In this document: positions 49,961 through 63,337 of the stretch, in pieces | Layout: every line of letters begins with the position of its first letter | How positions within the stretch are numbered: position 1 is the first letter of the stretch | Assembly (NCBI RefSeq): GCF_016808095.1 | Contig: NC_068979.1 | Location: 11,307,001 to 11,371,000 of the forward strand | Length of the DNA stretch: 64,000 nucleotides | Direction: 5' to 3' | DNA from: Vigna angularis | Taxonomy: Eukaryota; Streptophyta; Magnoliopsida; Fabales; Fabaceae | The notes under the pieces: model-generated | What the model saw: the letters and a program-made list of their open reading frames with translations, nothing else | Databases searched by the model: none | What the model was told of the DNA's origin: nothing | Translations under genes and position numbers: made by a program

Positions 49961-52900
49961 GTAACTCCAATTCTTTATTGCAGGGTGGAAATAAAAAAAG
50001 CTGGGTTCTTTGCTGTTGTTTGACTTTATTGAGCATCAATTAATAAACTTTATTTAAAAAATTAAAGTTTTAGAGTTGGGTTTTGTTTGATTGTGATGAG
50101 TAAGAGAGCACTTTGCAAGAGAGGCTTTCATGTGCTAATGAGAAAGGATTTTCTCTAAACAGAGTGGCATGTTTTTCTTTTTTTTTTTTCTGTGTGATTT
50201 TGCTAAGAATGTAATGTTACCTTACAAAGGTAGAATGTTAGTCTTCTTTCTTATCATTCTCTGTTGTCGTGGTTTTGTGATTGTCTCTATCTATGTCTCA
50301 ATGATCGTATGCATAAGATAAGAGAATTGAAAAGGCACAAAAAAGAAAATTTAATTAAAGGGACTAATCTTTTTACTTTGATTTTTTTTTATATCGCCTT
50401 TTCCTCGCGGCGGGAAAGTTCGCCGTAATGACGTGAATCGCTACGTTCGCGGCAATAAATCGGCTTACGCTGTTCCAATTCGCAGATAATACTATACATG
50501 TCTCTGTTTAGGCTTAGAAACTACACAATGTTTTTAAAAAATTGATATTTTGTTTTAATTCAGATCTTTTATTCAGTAACATATGTTTGATAATGAATGA
50601 TTTCATGGAAATGAACTTAATGCTGTGAAGATTAAATGAGATAGGTAGCATGAAATTATTAAAATGCGAGTTATATATGATGCTGTTTGAAATGAATTCT
50701 TGAAAAGTAACTTAAAATTTTTCATGTTTCTAATTAAAGAGAAATCATTGGTAATGTGACTAATTCAAGTTTCATTCAGACAGAACAATTTAAATAGTTT
50801 AATGTTTTGTCTTTATATATTTGTTTATAATTTTTTAAAATAAATATAATTTATTTATATTTTTATAATTGATGTAATTTTTATCATAAATTTGAAATAG
50901 TTTCTTATATTTTGTATTATTTTATTTTATTTTTAATAATTTTTATGTGATGATGAATTATTTATGATATTTAAAAAATAAGAATAATTGAGATGTTAAA
51001 ATTTATAATAATGTATGATTTTATTTGAAAATAAATTGTCAAAGAATAGTAAAATTTTAAGTTTCAAATGGACCTCCCTCATTTTTCTCAGTTTTGAAAA
51101 ATTTAATTAATAATAAGAGTATATTAAAAAATAATTAAAACGCATTGTTAGCCTTCTTTCAAATTATTAAACTGGGTAAATTTATGGTAAGGGTGGGGTG
51201 TGACCTAGTGGGGCATGATCAGAAAAAATAAAAATGTTATAAAATTTGGGTTTAATTAATATTTTTGACTTTATAGAATAAGTATGCTTTAATTTCAGTT
51301 TGTGTAATTTTTTTAATCTCTTTAAATTTGTTGTGTAATCTTTATGAAATGTGTGAATTTTTGTTTTCATTTCTATAAAGTATTTATTACTTTTATTGTT
51401 TAAGTTTTGAAATCATTAATATCGATTCATAACATTTCATTTTACAGAAAAACAAAAAACATATTTTTGAATTATTTATTGTTGACATTGCTTCAAAATA
51501 ATAGTACTAGTTATAACAGTTTTTATAATTGTTAGACTTGATTTTTAGTTTAAGACAAACATTTAATAAATATTACATAGCAATAAAAATAAAAAGAATA
51601 ATTTTAATTTTAAAATAAAAAAAATACATAGTAAAAAGACTAACCAAGAATTGGACTTTTAAATTGAAACAAACTTATTTTATATAGGCTTGATTTTAAT
51701 TCTATTAAATTTAAATACTTTTAACAGCCTCTATTTAATTTTTATATTACCAACGATATTGTTTTATTAATCACAAAATTTTATATTTCTAAAAATATAA
51801 ATATTAAAAAGTAAGATAACAAAAAAAAGAGTCACATCATCTAATTAACAAAGTTAAACTACAGTAACTAAACAATATAAAAAATTTAAGTACTTAACAT
51901 ATAAAAAATAAATTAATAAAAATTCAGTTAAAAATACACAAATTTATAAAAACTAAAACTTAATTAAGTTTTTTATATACAAATATAAATATATAAACTT
52001 ATATATTTGTGTAATAATTTACCTAAATTTTTGTTACTTAAATTATCTGATCTTGGAATAATTAAAACTAATACTTATACTCATATCTATTCGAGTTTAA
52101 TAATTCAAACATATATAACAATCATCATTATCTTAACATGTATAATTAATCTTGTACATTAAATGATACTTAATATTATTATTCAATGATATAATTAATC
52201 TCATTCAAGTAGTAGTAACATGTAAAGTCAAAACTTTTATTATGATTATGTGATATATTATTTGATGATACATGTTTATCTTAGAATAATGTTTTTTATT
52301 TTATTATGATTTTTTTTTTCAGTATACTAGATTAAAGATTTATGTTTATTTCTCATTTTATGATTATATTGACTCAAATGATTTTCTTCTATGCACTAAA
52401 ATGATTAAAAGGAATTTCTTATTATATGAATGAAATTGTCATCGAAATAAAGAACTCCTATCTAACAAAGTGGTCAATATTTTCAAATTGTTTTAATAAA
52501 AAGAATCCAATTGATATTTTATCTTAGTATATGATTGAAATGAAAATTTCATCATAATTAAAGTTAATAAAGATGTTTTGAAATAAATAAAATAAAATAA
52601 ATAAGATATGAAATTCAAGATAGAGAGTTATGAAATTTAGAATTTCAAGATAAAGAAAGTGGTAACTGAAGCACCGTGATTGGCGTAACTATCCCATTTC
52701 TTAAGACGACTGACATCAAAAAGTTATTAGGGTTAGACAGTTACAACAACAACCCTCTTTTTGTGTTTGGTACATAAACACATCATGGTATCACATGAAG
52801 AAATATAACATAGAAAAACAACAGTGTTTATAAACATGTAATGTGAATTAATTATTTAAAAAAATAAACATAAAATATAATTAATGAGAACGTTGTATCC

Positions 52901-55488
52901 AAAATAGTTCAGAAGAAATGATAGGGTGCCCGTGACAGGCAAGAAAGAGGGGTCTCATTCAGTCTGATAACGTTGCTATGCATGCAGCGAACACAAATAA
53001 CTAGTAAGCAGTGTGACAAATCAGAAACAACCCTAACGACAACTTTTAAATGTGTACAAAGAAATTTGACCCTTTATTCCACCGATTTTGTCGCTAATCG
53101 CAGGGTTTCCCGATTCACTATGTTGTCTCATTGGTCTTCTAATATTCATTGCTTCCAAGAAGATGAACCTTCTGGCTACTCTTTTCAGAAAACACAACAA
53201 GATCACGTGATCACATATGAGTTAATTAACTCACCAAAATTCTAATTTCAGGATTAGTTATCTTAATTAAAGATCTCTTCATGTTAAGTAATGATCACAA
53301 ATCTTAAACACATTGCAAGTTTTTGAATCTGTTTCGATCTTTTGAACTGTTATTGGTATCTGATTTCTCTGGTGAAAACATGGTAAGGCTAAGTTTCAGT
53401 GGAGGATTGAAAAAAAGTTTTAAATGTAATAGTTATATACATAGATAATTTGAGAGAATAAGTTGTATTTGAAAGTGATCATTATTGTATTTTGTGTAAG
53501 TTATTAATAAGTTTGCTTTATAAATATTATATCATGATAAATAATTCTGTTTTATTTTTACACATATTATAAAATAGACTTATAGGTGTTGATATGGATT
53601 AATTTTATCTTAAAATATTTATATAAATTGAAAGTTATATAAAATTATATGATTGGATGCACACCAATGTATGTATAGATAAGAATAAAAAAACTGGTAA
53701 CTGATAATAACAAATTAATAGTATATTTATGTATATCATTATTATTTAATTTAATTATGTAATTTAATTTTATTAAATATATTTTTAATTAGTATACAAT
53801 TAATAAATTTTTATTATAAACGTTTTCGTTTTTTTTAATTTTTATAGAAACAAAAATTAATATTTTCAATTCTTATAAAATGTTTGATATTAGGTTTAGT
53901 TCCTATACCATAATTTTCTTTGATTTTCATTCTTTTAAATTTAAAATATACTTCTAGTCCTTGGTATTAATTTTAGTATAAAATAATAGCATTTGGTTTA
54001 AGCATCTTAAAAGTTTAAGAGTTTGTTATTATAACAATTTTAAATAGTTATGATAATTTCTCATTTTTAAGAAATAAAAGTAAATAAATTTATAAGATAA
54101 AAACAACTGGTTATAATATAACTTTCTCACCAATTATTATTTTTAAATATCTCAATCATTTAATATTCAATGCACAAATAATTTAGTTACTTGAATAATT
54201 AATTATATACATTAGAAATTAAAATATTATAAATTTCAAAGTTGATAAGAGTTACTATTAGGTAAATTAAGTATTTGGACAATTTGACACTCATCAATTT
54301 AATAATTAAATGCAAATTAAATTAATGATATTTTGATTTAACTTATATGACTAATTTAATGGATTAATTGAATAAATTAGTTTTTTATATTTGATTCTTG
54401 AAAAACTGTGATAAGATTATTTTATTAATTATTGAATATGTTAATTGATCTTTTATCTTCTTGTTTGACATTTTGGTTTAAATTTTCAATTTATTTTGAA
54501 TCTTTAGACCTTTAAATTAACTCTTAGCGAAAGAATATTAAAAATTAAATGAATATGTGTTATGTGATAATCAACCTAAGATATACTCTCTATACTGTAA
54601 ATCTTAGAGAAAACTTACAATGTTTTATCTCTTTTAATATATGGCTCTAACCTAGTTAATATACACAATTAATTCATAATAAGTTACTACACAACAAGCA
54701 ACAAGCATGAGTGTAAGTCATCCAGAAAAATTATACAATACCACAACTCTATTACATTTCATTTCAACACTAAAATTCATAATTTAACTTAATTCATAAT
54801 CACTTCATCAAACTTGTAAGAGAATTTATTAGGAAAACACAATACAAATAAGACATGAATTCACTATACACAGAATTAACACTACTTCCAATCAAGATCT
54901 TACGAATTTACGAATCTTTTTATGGTGTTCAATTTTTTCCGTATCTATTCAATGTGAGACTAAGATTTATGTTTGGATTTCTAACAATCTCACCCTTAAG
55001 TGTGAATTCTTTCACATTAGTACTTTTCCCTCGAACAAAAACATTTTAAACTACAAGTATTCTTACCACTATTTTCGTTCATCATGATAAGGATATGATT
55101 TTCTGATCCTATGTCAAGAAGACTTTAAGGTTTGTGGTTAGAGAAATTTGTTTTGTACTATTGTTTTATTTTATGTTTGTATTTCTTTGTTTTTCATATT
55201 AGAGCATTATTGTTTTGATGTATTGGGTAACTGTAAATATGTGTTTATGCTTTTAATTTGAGTCTCTTGTACTGATATTTGATTTGTACCCCTAAGTTTT
55301 TACTTCTTACATTGAAAAGATTTTTTTACTTTAAAAATATTGGTATTCTCTTTTGTAAGTATTGTTTCTATTTTATGTTGTTATTGTTATTTTAGGCTCT
55401 CCAAGTTTGGGAGAATTTTTTATGTTACATACTTCAATATTTTTTGTTATTGTGTTATTGTTTTCCTTGTCACAAACACATACACATG
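49961..55488. other. AT-rich intergenic upstream of the OSCA gene
   Basis: No gene was recognised in about 5.5 kb. A short GC-rich island (about 50393-50480, with 'cctcgcggcgggaaagttcg') stands out. Short open frames at 51182-51370, 52973-53245 and 54855-55049 have no family signature or splice context. Confidence 0.5.
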
Positions 55489-55592
55489 TAAAGTGTAACG
55501 CCCCAGCAACTCATAGGGACCATCGACTGCCCCCACAGATCACCACCAGGCTTTCCAGTGTGCTTTGTCCTCACTCGCACACTTTCTGGGAA

Positions 55593-55663
55593 AACTTTCC
55601 AGAAGGTCACCCATCCCAGAATTACTCCAAGCTAAGCACGCTTAACTATGGAGTTCTTATGGG
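55593..55663 (-). ncRNA. 5S-rRNA-like Pol III promoter region in the inverted LTR
   Basis: On the minus strand 'gagttcttatgg...gttaagcgtgctta' type text (here cataagaactccatagttaa, gcgtgcttagctt) is followed by gggatgggtgaccttctgg. It corresponds to the A-box to C-box half of 5S rRNA. It is part of the element, not a functional ribosomal gene. Confidence 0.75.
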
Positions 55664-55952
55664 TCAGGCTACCGAAAAGCAAATGCATTTTGGTGATATG
55701 AGTAGTCAAATCAATTCCTTTAAGCTATCCTTCAACTGTATAGTCCCATACCTATACAGTCTTCAAATCCCTCTCATTCCGGTGTATGTTCGATTCATCC
55801 ATGTACCCCTTCCACCTGAAGCTGCCAGGAGCCGCTCCTTGTCTGTGCCCCCTGCACCATGCTTTTTGCACCGGCGTCACTCCCCGCCCTCGTCTCCGTG
55901 CCCGGGTGTCACATGAGTCAACGGTCCCTGCGAGTTGCTGGGACGTTACAGA

Positions 55953-55965
55953 TGGTATCAGAGCC
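55953..55965 (+). promoter_or_regulatory. Primer-binding site of the Cassandra element
   Basis: TGGTATCAGAGCC follows two bases after the retained LTR 3' end GGGACGTTACA. It is the initiator tRNA-Met type site used by Cassandra and many plant LTR elements. Confidence 0.9.
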
Positions 55966-56276
55966 TAGCCTCTCCCAGTACGGTGTGGTTCGAGGACGAA
56001 CCAGACGGAAGCTGGTGGGCATGTGACACCCGGGCACGGAGACGAGGGCGGGGAGTGACGCCGGTGCAAGAAGCATGGTGCAGGGGGCACAGACAAGGAG
56101 CGACTCCTGGCAGCTTCGGGTGGAAGGGGTACATGGATGAATCGAACATACACCGGAATGAGAGGGATTTGGAGACTGTATAGGTATGGGACTATACAGT
56201 TGAAGGATAGCTTAAAGGAATTGATTTGACTACTCATATCACCAAAATGCATTTGCTTTTCGGTAGCCTAGCCCAT

Positions 56277-56343
56277 AAGAACTCCATGGTTAAGCGTGCT
56301 TAGCTTGCAGCAATTCTGGGATGGGTGACCTTCTGGGAAGTTT
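56277..56343 (+). ncRNA. 5S-rRNA-like Pol III promoter region in the sense LTR
   Basis: The block aagaactccatggttaagc, gtgcttagc and gggatgggtgaccttctggg parallels the internal control region of plant 5S rRNA (A box, intermediate element, C box). In Cassandra this region can drive RNA polymerase III transcription. The 5' part of 5S is less well kept. Confidence 0.8.
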
Positions 56344-56446
56344 TCCCGGAAAGTGTGCGAGTGAGGACAAAGCACACTGGAAAGCCTGGTGGTGATCTGT
56401 GGGGGTAGTCGATGGTCCCTGTGAGTTGCCGGGGCGTTACATAAAG

Positions 56447-59400
56447 ACTACACATAATTTCATATAACAAACAATATTTAGTAAAAATTATTTATTTTTA
56501 CCTTTAAAAAAATATTCACTAAGCAATAATTCTATTAGAAACTAACACCTTTCTTATTAGCATTTCATACTTTAACTCCATGGATATAGTAAAAGTTTAA
56601 TGCATTTAACATTAAAACTCATGACCTTGGTTTAGTTAAACAAGAGTATCAAATGATAAACTCACTTGAGTGAATCATATATATGAAACATTTGCTTGTT
56701 TAACTATTTAATTTTAATGTGAATGAGAAAACTTGGTTGTTATTTTTGTCAAATAATTTTATTACAGCAATCAACTTGTTTTTCTTCTTTTCAATATTTT
56801 TCAACTTGCTATTTTCTAACTTTTACAGAGAGAAAATAAACAAATTGATCGAAAAATTAAAATACATTAAAAAGGAAAAATTCTAATTGATAGACAAAAT
56901 GATAAAAATAATAACTACATTTAGATGAATAAACTAAATATTTTGAGTATTCTATAGACTGGGTTTTTTTAATAGACTTTAAAATATCTAAATTTACAAA
57001 GTATTTAAAATTTAATTAAATAAAAATTAAAAATTAAAAAATTACTACTTAATTTGTGCTTGGTTGTTAAATAAGAGGCTTCAATGAATAAATATTTGGT
57101 GGATTAGCATGATATTGTTTTTTGTCTTGCACAAATCTTGGTCGAAACTAGAGATGAAATATTTTATCATTTTTCCTTCAAACACATTTTAACACTTTCA
57201 TTACAATAAGACTCCAACACCTCTCTTAAGAAAAGTAAGTGTATTTGTAGAGCTCACTATAGATAAGAAGCCTCAATAGTTTAACGGTTATACAATAACA
57301 GCTAGATGTGCTTTTTTATTTAAATACAAGAGTGTCTTCTTGTAATAAAAATCATAATTATAGATCCTCATTAAATCATATTTGAATAGTTAATATCAAT
57401 AAAAAAATCATGATTTGTAATAAATTATGTACATATTATATAATCTTTATTCTTAATAATCTAGATATAGTTGCACTAGTTTTCCTTTATCATTACGAAG
57501 ATATAAAAGTAAAAAAAAGTTGTGTTTTTGAAAATGTGAAAAACATAGTTATAGAGAAAGAAAAAGTAATTAATTGAATAAGCGTGAACAAAAAATATTC
57601 TTAAATTAGCCTAAATGGCTAGTGTTATAAAAAATAGAAACTTAAAATATAATATTAATATAAATTTCAATAATAGTTATAAAAAAGGTTACATTCTTTT
57701 GTATTTCCAATTGCTAAATTTAAAATTAAAATTCTATACTTTAAATAACTTAAATTCAAAATAAATTTAAAAACATTTTGTATTGTATGTGTTTGATATC
57801 GGACAACACATCAGAAAATATATTAAACTCATTCAATATCGTTTCGACTTATATTATTAAAATTGTTGTTTTACATGTGATCAAGAGTATCTCGACCACA
57901 TCATAGTTTTGTATCATCTCAAACGTCCATGAATACATACTTGATATCATCCCATCTTGTGATGACCGAGATTATTAGTCTTATCACACTACAACAAGGA
58001 AAAATGTTAATAGTTAAGACATATTATTAAGATAATTATACAAATTAATTAGGTAATTATTTTGTCCATGCGCACATAAGGGTCTATAAACCTAATATAA
58101 ATAGCATTGTTTATGAGGTAATTAATTATATATTCATTATTACAACATTTATTATTTTCACTAACACACACCCGTGAGTGTCAGAGTGTCTTCTATAAGC
58201 ACACCTCATCAATAGCCTAGTGAAGGACTTTTGGCATTGTTAAAATGAAAACGACAACTACACCAATCACACGTAGCAAGTAATAAATATCGTATCTCCA
58301 TAAGGGACTCGTGCAAGCATGACAACATTCACAATTCATAACTCAAATAAATAACACTCACAAAAACACAAAGAAACCATCTTTTGTATTTTTATCAAAC
58401 AGTTGTTGTGTAATAGAAATTTAACATTGAGTATATGCAATTGTCAATATTAGATTTCATTGACTTCATTTCATGCATTCACAAACATCTCCATTTCATA
58501 TTCAAGTTAAAATCAGCTTACAATAATACTCAAATCATATTCTTAAAGAGTTAGAGCATATGATAACTTATCAAGTTTCAATTCGTTGAATCCTCAACAA
58601 GCAATGCATTAAGTTCAAGAATCTTAAGTTCAAGAGTCCTCAACAAACAATTCGTTGAATCATGTTTTATCCCCTTTATTAAGAACTCAATTTTAGTTTT
58701 AGGTTCAAAATACATTTTCCAACACCTCAAGAATCATAAATCATGCATGAGTGGCCAAAACAAAGCAAACATTAAGCATAAAAATCAAATACTAACATTA
58801 AAATGGAAAAACATATGTATTAACATCACAAATACACAAGAAATCAATTTATTACATCTAATCTCAACAAATAGAGTTAATTCTCCACAGTGGAAAACTT
58901 AGGGTTTACAAATAAAAGGGATAGAGAAGATGCAAGTCATCTCCCAAGGTTCTTGACAATTGCTCCATGCTCCAATTGTGGCTCCCTTTTGCATCAATAC
59001 CTCTAATTCGTAGATCATCTCCCTCATCAGCCCCAAAAGGGGAAAAACACCATGAATTAAGACTGGAGACCCAAAGAGGAGTGAGAGAGCTTCCCAACAC
59101 CCCAAACGAGCTCTAAGCACCTCTCTTAGTCGCTCTAGATGAAGAAAAATTGTGGGAGGAAAAGAATGACTCAAGAAGACATGTACAAATACCCAATTTT
59201 TCCATGTCAGCGACGTTACCACCTAATGTCATCTCATTAACACTAGGCGCCATCAATTAAAATGTGAAACAACAACCTCTGTGAAGCCACCACTTAGCCC
59301 TCTAATACTCTATAGCTAAATTTTCTTTTTGATTTTATAGAGTTGGGAGCGATTCCTATAGCGCTCGACATAGGTATTTACCTCAAAATCAATATTTTCT

Positions 59401-60497
59401 TATCCAATTATGCTTCGTTGAAGTCTAGTCTATTTTCCTCCATCATAGTTGATTCCTATACAAAAACAACTCAAACATATAAAGGATACAAAAACAAGAT
59501 AAATTTAAGGATAAACTAAAGGTAGAAGCTAGGAAAAGTTAATTGTATTCACTAAAACAACCACACCAAAGCTCGAAAGTATCAATGTTATCGAACACCA
59601 ATTTTTTCTTTATTATATTTTGATTCTACAACCAAAATTTATCCACGAAGTAAAAAAGGAGAAGTTTAAGCTTTTGTTCCTAATCGAAGTTTATACTTCA
59701 GGCTTTGGTTGGTAAGACAACCAAAACATAAAGTGATTAAAAAAATAAAATAAAATTAAAACAATAGCAAGAACGAGAACAAGAGTAAGAGTGAGAGTAA
59801 GAACGAGAAAGATCAAGAATAACCACTCAAACGTGAACCAACAACCAAGACAACAACAACGTTGTGGTGTCAAACACAACAGATCAAAATCAACATGAAC
59901 TTGCAATATTGCGATGCCCCAACACGAAAAGATGACAACGACCTTCGAAATGTAGTAACGACACCAAAACAAGAAGAAAACAAGGTTAGCAAAAGAAGAG
60001 AAAAACAAGAACGAAAGGAAAAGATAAGCGAGAAACAAAAAGAAAGATAAACGATAATAAAGACAAAAAAAATACTCAACGAAGGCTATAATAAAGGAAA
60101 ATACAAAATTACAACGACAAAGGAGAAGAATGCAACGGTGCAATGAAACAACGACCTTTCACAAATTTAACCTATGCATATTGGTATAGGCTTTGATTCT
60201 AGGTTAAACTCAAGTTTATACTTTCACATCCAAAATAAAGTCTTACAAAAATATCATCACATTTTGAAAGACTTCATTTTTTCTTGAAATCAAAATTTGT
60301 TAAACGAATTTAAATCATTTTTTTACACTAGTATTTACAGGCTTAGGATGATATTTGAATCTAAACACATATTAACTAAGAGGTTGAAGAGTGAAGACAG
60401 AAAAAACTTCTTGTAAAATATTTGTAGTGTACTTTCCATCTACAAGAACACGTTTAAAAATTCAAAAAAAAAATCTTACCAATTATATATTTTCACC

Positions 60498-60565
<68 letters not shown>

Positions 60566-61045
60566 GGGAGGCCATGAGTTCTCACCTACCACTAAGTCAA
60601 ATTTATAATTTTTTTTCTTAGTAAGAAAAAAATTCACTTAATGTTATATAAAGGAATTTTAATTGATATTTTTGTTGTTGTGAATAATCATTTTGTCTTT
60701 TAATAATTAGGCAGGCCAGATTATTTTAATTATTGGGCTTACTTTCTTCTTCTTATCGGATCAACCCATCAACGTCACATAACGTCCAAAACAACAAACT
60801 ACACTTTGGAATTGGGCCATGGCTCCTCCTTTTTACGATATAAAGTCTTCAACTTTTATCTCTTTTTACAAAAGTATTTCTGTTGAAAAAAGTTAACACA
60901 ACATAAACAAATTTAATTTCTTTTAACACTACATGAACGTATTTCCATTGACATGGTGTGAATTAAGGTATATAATGAAAAAAAAAATTGGTTAAATTTT
61001 GAATTCAATATCATTTTTTTTACTAGTGTTAGTGGATGACCTATT
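56447..61045. other. AT-rich intergenic, no supported gene
   Basis: About 4.6 kb without a recognisable protein. The 59691-60143 minus-strand frame is a low-complexity Phe/Leu/Ser string opposite a purine-rich stretch. The region 58880-59400 has leader-like GC content and may be an old retroelement piece. 60730-60830 has 'attgggctta' and 'attgggccatgg' motifs of the kind found in plant promoters, but only an 18-codon frame follows. Confidence 0.45.
60503..60562. repeat. (TA)n microsatellite
   Basis: Alternating AT run of about 60 bp. Confidence 0.97.
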
Positions 61046-61378
61046 TGTTGAGATAAACTTAAATTAGAATTTTACCAATAATTTTGTTTAAATCTTATTT
61101 TATTAGCTTTTGGGTATAGTAATATTTAGTTTGATTTGATAGAGATAAAACAGGGATACGTATTTATAATTTTCGGTTTATCTAGGTACAAATATTATTT
61201 TTTGATAGATTAAGGAGATTTTATTTTTAAGATAGTTGATATTTTATTTTTAGATTTTATTTTTATTCCCGTAATATTGTAAGTGTAGCGGCTATTTAAA
61301 GCCTTCAATTATCTATGAATAACAAGACTCAATTTCGGGAAAATATCAGAGTGTGTATATTGTGAGATTTTCCCATCA
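61046..61378 (+). repeat. 5' LTR of the gag-only Copia-like element
   Basis: Begins TGTTGAGATAAAC and ends TTTTCCCATCA. It differs from the 3' LTR by scattered substitutions and small indels, so insertion is not very recent. Confidence 0.9.
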
Positions 61379-61379
61379 G

Positions 61380-61391
61380 TGGTATCAGAGC
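61380..61391 (+). promoter_or_regulatory. Primer-binding site (initiator tRNA-Met)
   Basis: TGGTATCAGAGC lies one base after the 5' LTR and is the standard plant LTR-element primer site. Confidence 0.9.
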
Positions 61392-61486
61392 TTTATGGTC
61401 TGAGTACCGAGAGAGAGAAAAGAGAGATATGAGAGAGTCAAACACCGTGAGAGAAAAAGTGAGTGCTTGATTTTTTTGTGAAAGAG

Positions 61487-62947
61487 ATGACAAAGGTAGT
61501 CAATGGGATGAGTGTGCCATAATTGTCACAAAATACCAATTATGACAATTAGTCTTTGCAGATGAAGGTTCTTCTTAGATCCCAAGATGTATGGGACATA
61601 GTGGAGGATGGGTACAATGAACCCGCGGATGGTGAGCATCAGACAGGGAACCAAATTGCTGCATTGAAAAAGATATGAGTGAAAGACAGATCAACTTTGT
61701 ACTTTCTGTATAACGTAGTGGATGAATCTGGATTCAAGAAAATAGCTAATGCAAAGTCAGCAAAGGAAGCATGAGAAATTCTGAAGGTGGCATACAAAGG
61801 AGATACCCGCGTGAAGCAGGTCCGAGTACAAGATCTCAGAAGAGAGTTTGAACATATGGAGATGGATGAAAATGAGGGAGTTGATGAGTTTATAGCTTGA
61901 GTGCAGAAGATGGCCAACCAACTCGGAATGAACGGAGAAGAGGTTCCTCCTAACCGGGTTGCGGAAAAGATCTTGAGAAATTTGACGGATGATTTTGAAA
62001 GCATCGTGGTCACTATTGAAGAGACAAAGGATTTGTCAACTCTCGTTGTCGAGGAGTTAGCTGGGTCATTAAAAACCCACGAATTGTGGAAGAAAAAGAA
62101 AAAGAGGGAACCCGATGATCAAGCACTGCAGGTACAGTTTGACTCGAATAAATCTCGGATTACTCAGAGCCGAGGTCTTAACAGTAGATGGCGAGGAAGC
62201 CGAGGATGAGGTGGACGTGGCCGAGGTAATTTTGAGAATGATAATGAAGAGCAAACCGGTCAGCAGAATTGGCATGACCGAGGACAAGGAAAAGGCCGAG
62301 GAGATCGATCAGGAGTTGAGTGTTTTAAGTGTGGCAAGTATGACCACTATGAAAACGAGTGTAGATTAAGCAAGTGCTACAACTGTGGCAAGGTTGGTCA
62401 TATTGCAAAGTATTGCAAGATCGAGACAAAGGGGGAGACGAATCTCGTTACTGAAGATGTTGAAGAAGAGTGTGGAATCTTGTTGATGGCAAAGAGCTCG
62501 GATGCAATGGACATGGAGAGCCCAATCCCAACAATGGATGAAATAATCTTGGTAAAGGATGCAACAATTTTGGAGAAGGAAAACCTGGAGAAAGAACTCC
62601 AACAAAATGATGAAGAGATTCAGTGGATAGGGAGGCTTCTAGATGAAGCTAATGAAATTATGAATAAACAGAGGGTTGAGCTTGAGAAGTTGAAGAAGAC
62701 GACTCTTGAAAAGGAAGAGAAAGCATCTAGTGTTCTTGAACCAAACGAAGAGAAATATGTCGAGAATAACTCGATGAAGATGTTGGCCAAGATTGTTGAG
62801 AAATCGCCTAAGGTTAGAAATGAGTTGGTCAAAGTTATTGAGAAATCGAGCATAACAAAGAGGTCAACCAAGGTAAAAGATAGGAGGGTCATAAGGAAAA
62901 AGAATAAGTCAAATCTGATTGAAAGAAGCAAACCTAGTGTAGGATGA
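61487..62947 (+). pseudogene. gag: Copia-type gag with six premature stops and a coiled-coil tail
   Basis: One unshifted frame of 486 codons encodes a Copia-type Gag. It has the N-terminal capsid part (QDVWDIVEDGYNEPADGEHQ, DLRREFEHMEMDENEGVDEF, NRVAEKILRNLTDDFESIVV), a Gly/Arg-rich stretch, and two CCHC knuckles (CFKCGKYDHYENEC, CYNCGKVGHIAKYC). After these, where protease should follow, there is instead a Glu/Lys-rich, probably coiled-coil segment (about 62560-62800) and a basic end. Stops are at about 61511 (TAA), 61535 (TAG), 61676, 61771, 61898 and 62207 (TGA). The structure resembles TR-GAG elements described in plants. Confidence 0.85.
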
Positions 62948-63000
62948 TGCACATGGAAAATGGAATGAAGGAAGGAAGAATTTAAGTTTACGGGGGAGTT

Positions 63001-63332
63001 TGTTGGGATAAACTTAAATTAAGGTTTTATCAATAATTTTTTTTAAATCTTATTTTATTAGTTTTTGGGTATAGTAATATTTAGTTTGATTTGATAGAGA
63101 TAAAACAGGGATACGTAGTTATGATTTTCGGTTTATCTAGGTACAATATTATTTTGTGATAGATTAAGGAGATTTTACTTTTAAGATAGTTGATATTTTA
63201 TTTTCAGATTTTATTTGTATTCCCGTAATATTATAAGTGTCACGTCTATTTAAAGCCTTCAATTATCAATGAATAATAAGACTCAATTTCAGAAAAATAT
63301 CAGAGTGTGTATATTGTGAGATTTTCCTATCA
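63001..63332 (+). repeat. 3' LTR of the gag-only Copia-like element
   Basis: Begins TGTTGGGATAAAC directly after 'acgggggagtt' and ends TTTTCCTATCA. It is similar to the 5' LTR over its whole length. Confidence 0.9.
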
Positions 63333-63337
63333 GTTAT

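Larger units (their letters stand above)
55494..56441. mobile_element. Cassandra-type TRIM with head-to-head LTRs
   Basis: A right LTR in sense (56022-56441, TGTGACACCC...GGGGCGTTACA, 420 bp) and a left LTR in reverse orientation (55494-55913, also 420 bp) form a near-perfect inverted repeat. Between them lie a 35-bp remnant of the sense LTR 3' end (about 55916-55950), a TGGTATCAGAGCC primer site and about 60 bp of interior. The outer borders carry the perfect 5-bp duplication TAAAG (55489-55493 and 56442-56446). Each LTR holds a 5S-rRNA-like block, the hallmark of Cassandra elements. No coding capacity. Confidence 0.9.
61046..63332 (+). mobile_element. Copia-like gag-only LTR element (TR-GAG type)
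   Basis: Two similar LTRs (61046-61378 and 63001-63332; TGTTG...TCA) enclose a primer site, one gag frame and a polypurine tract (about 62991-63000). There is no protease, integrase, reverse transcriptase or RNase H and no room for them, so the element depends on others for movement. The flanks CTATT and GTTAT do not form a clean duplication, perhaps because the right border abuts another repeat. Confidence 0.88.

Noticed and set aside
52973..53245. 90-aa plus-strand frame
   Set aside because: No recognisable family, no neighbouring exons and no support from codon use; probably chance.
55362..56252. Open frames on both strands across the Cassandra element
   Set aside because: They are mirror images produced by the inverted LTRs (the same peptide text on both strands) and contain the 5S-like region.
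59691..60143. 150-aa minus-strand frame rich in Phe, Leu and Ser
   Set aside because: It lies opposite a purine-rich, low-complexity tract; hydrophobic content follows from T-rich codons and no conserved motif is visible.
62115..62369. 84-aa plus-strand frame overlapping the Copia-like gag
   Set aside because: It is out of frame with the conserved capsid and zinc-knuckle wording, so a shadow of gag.
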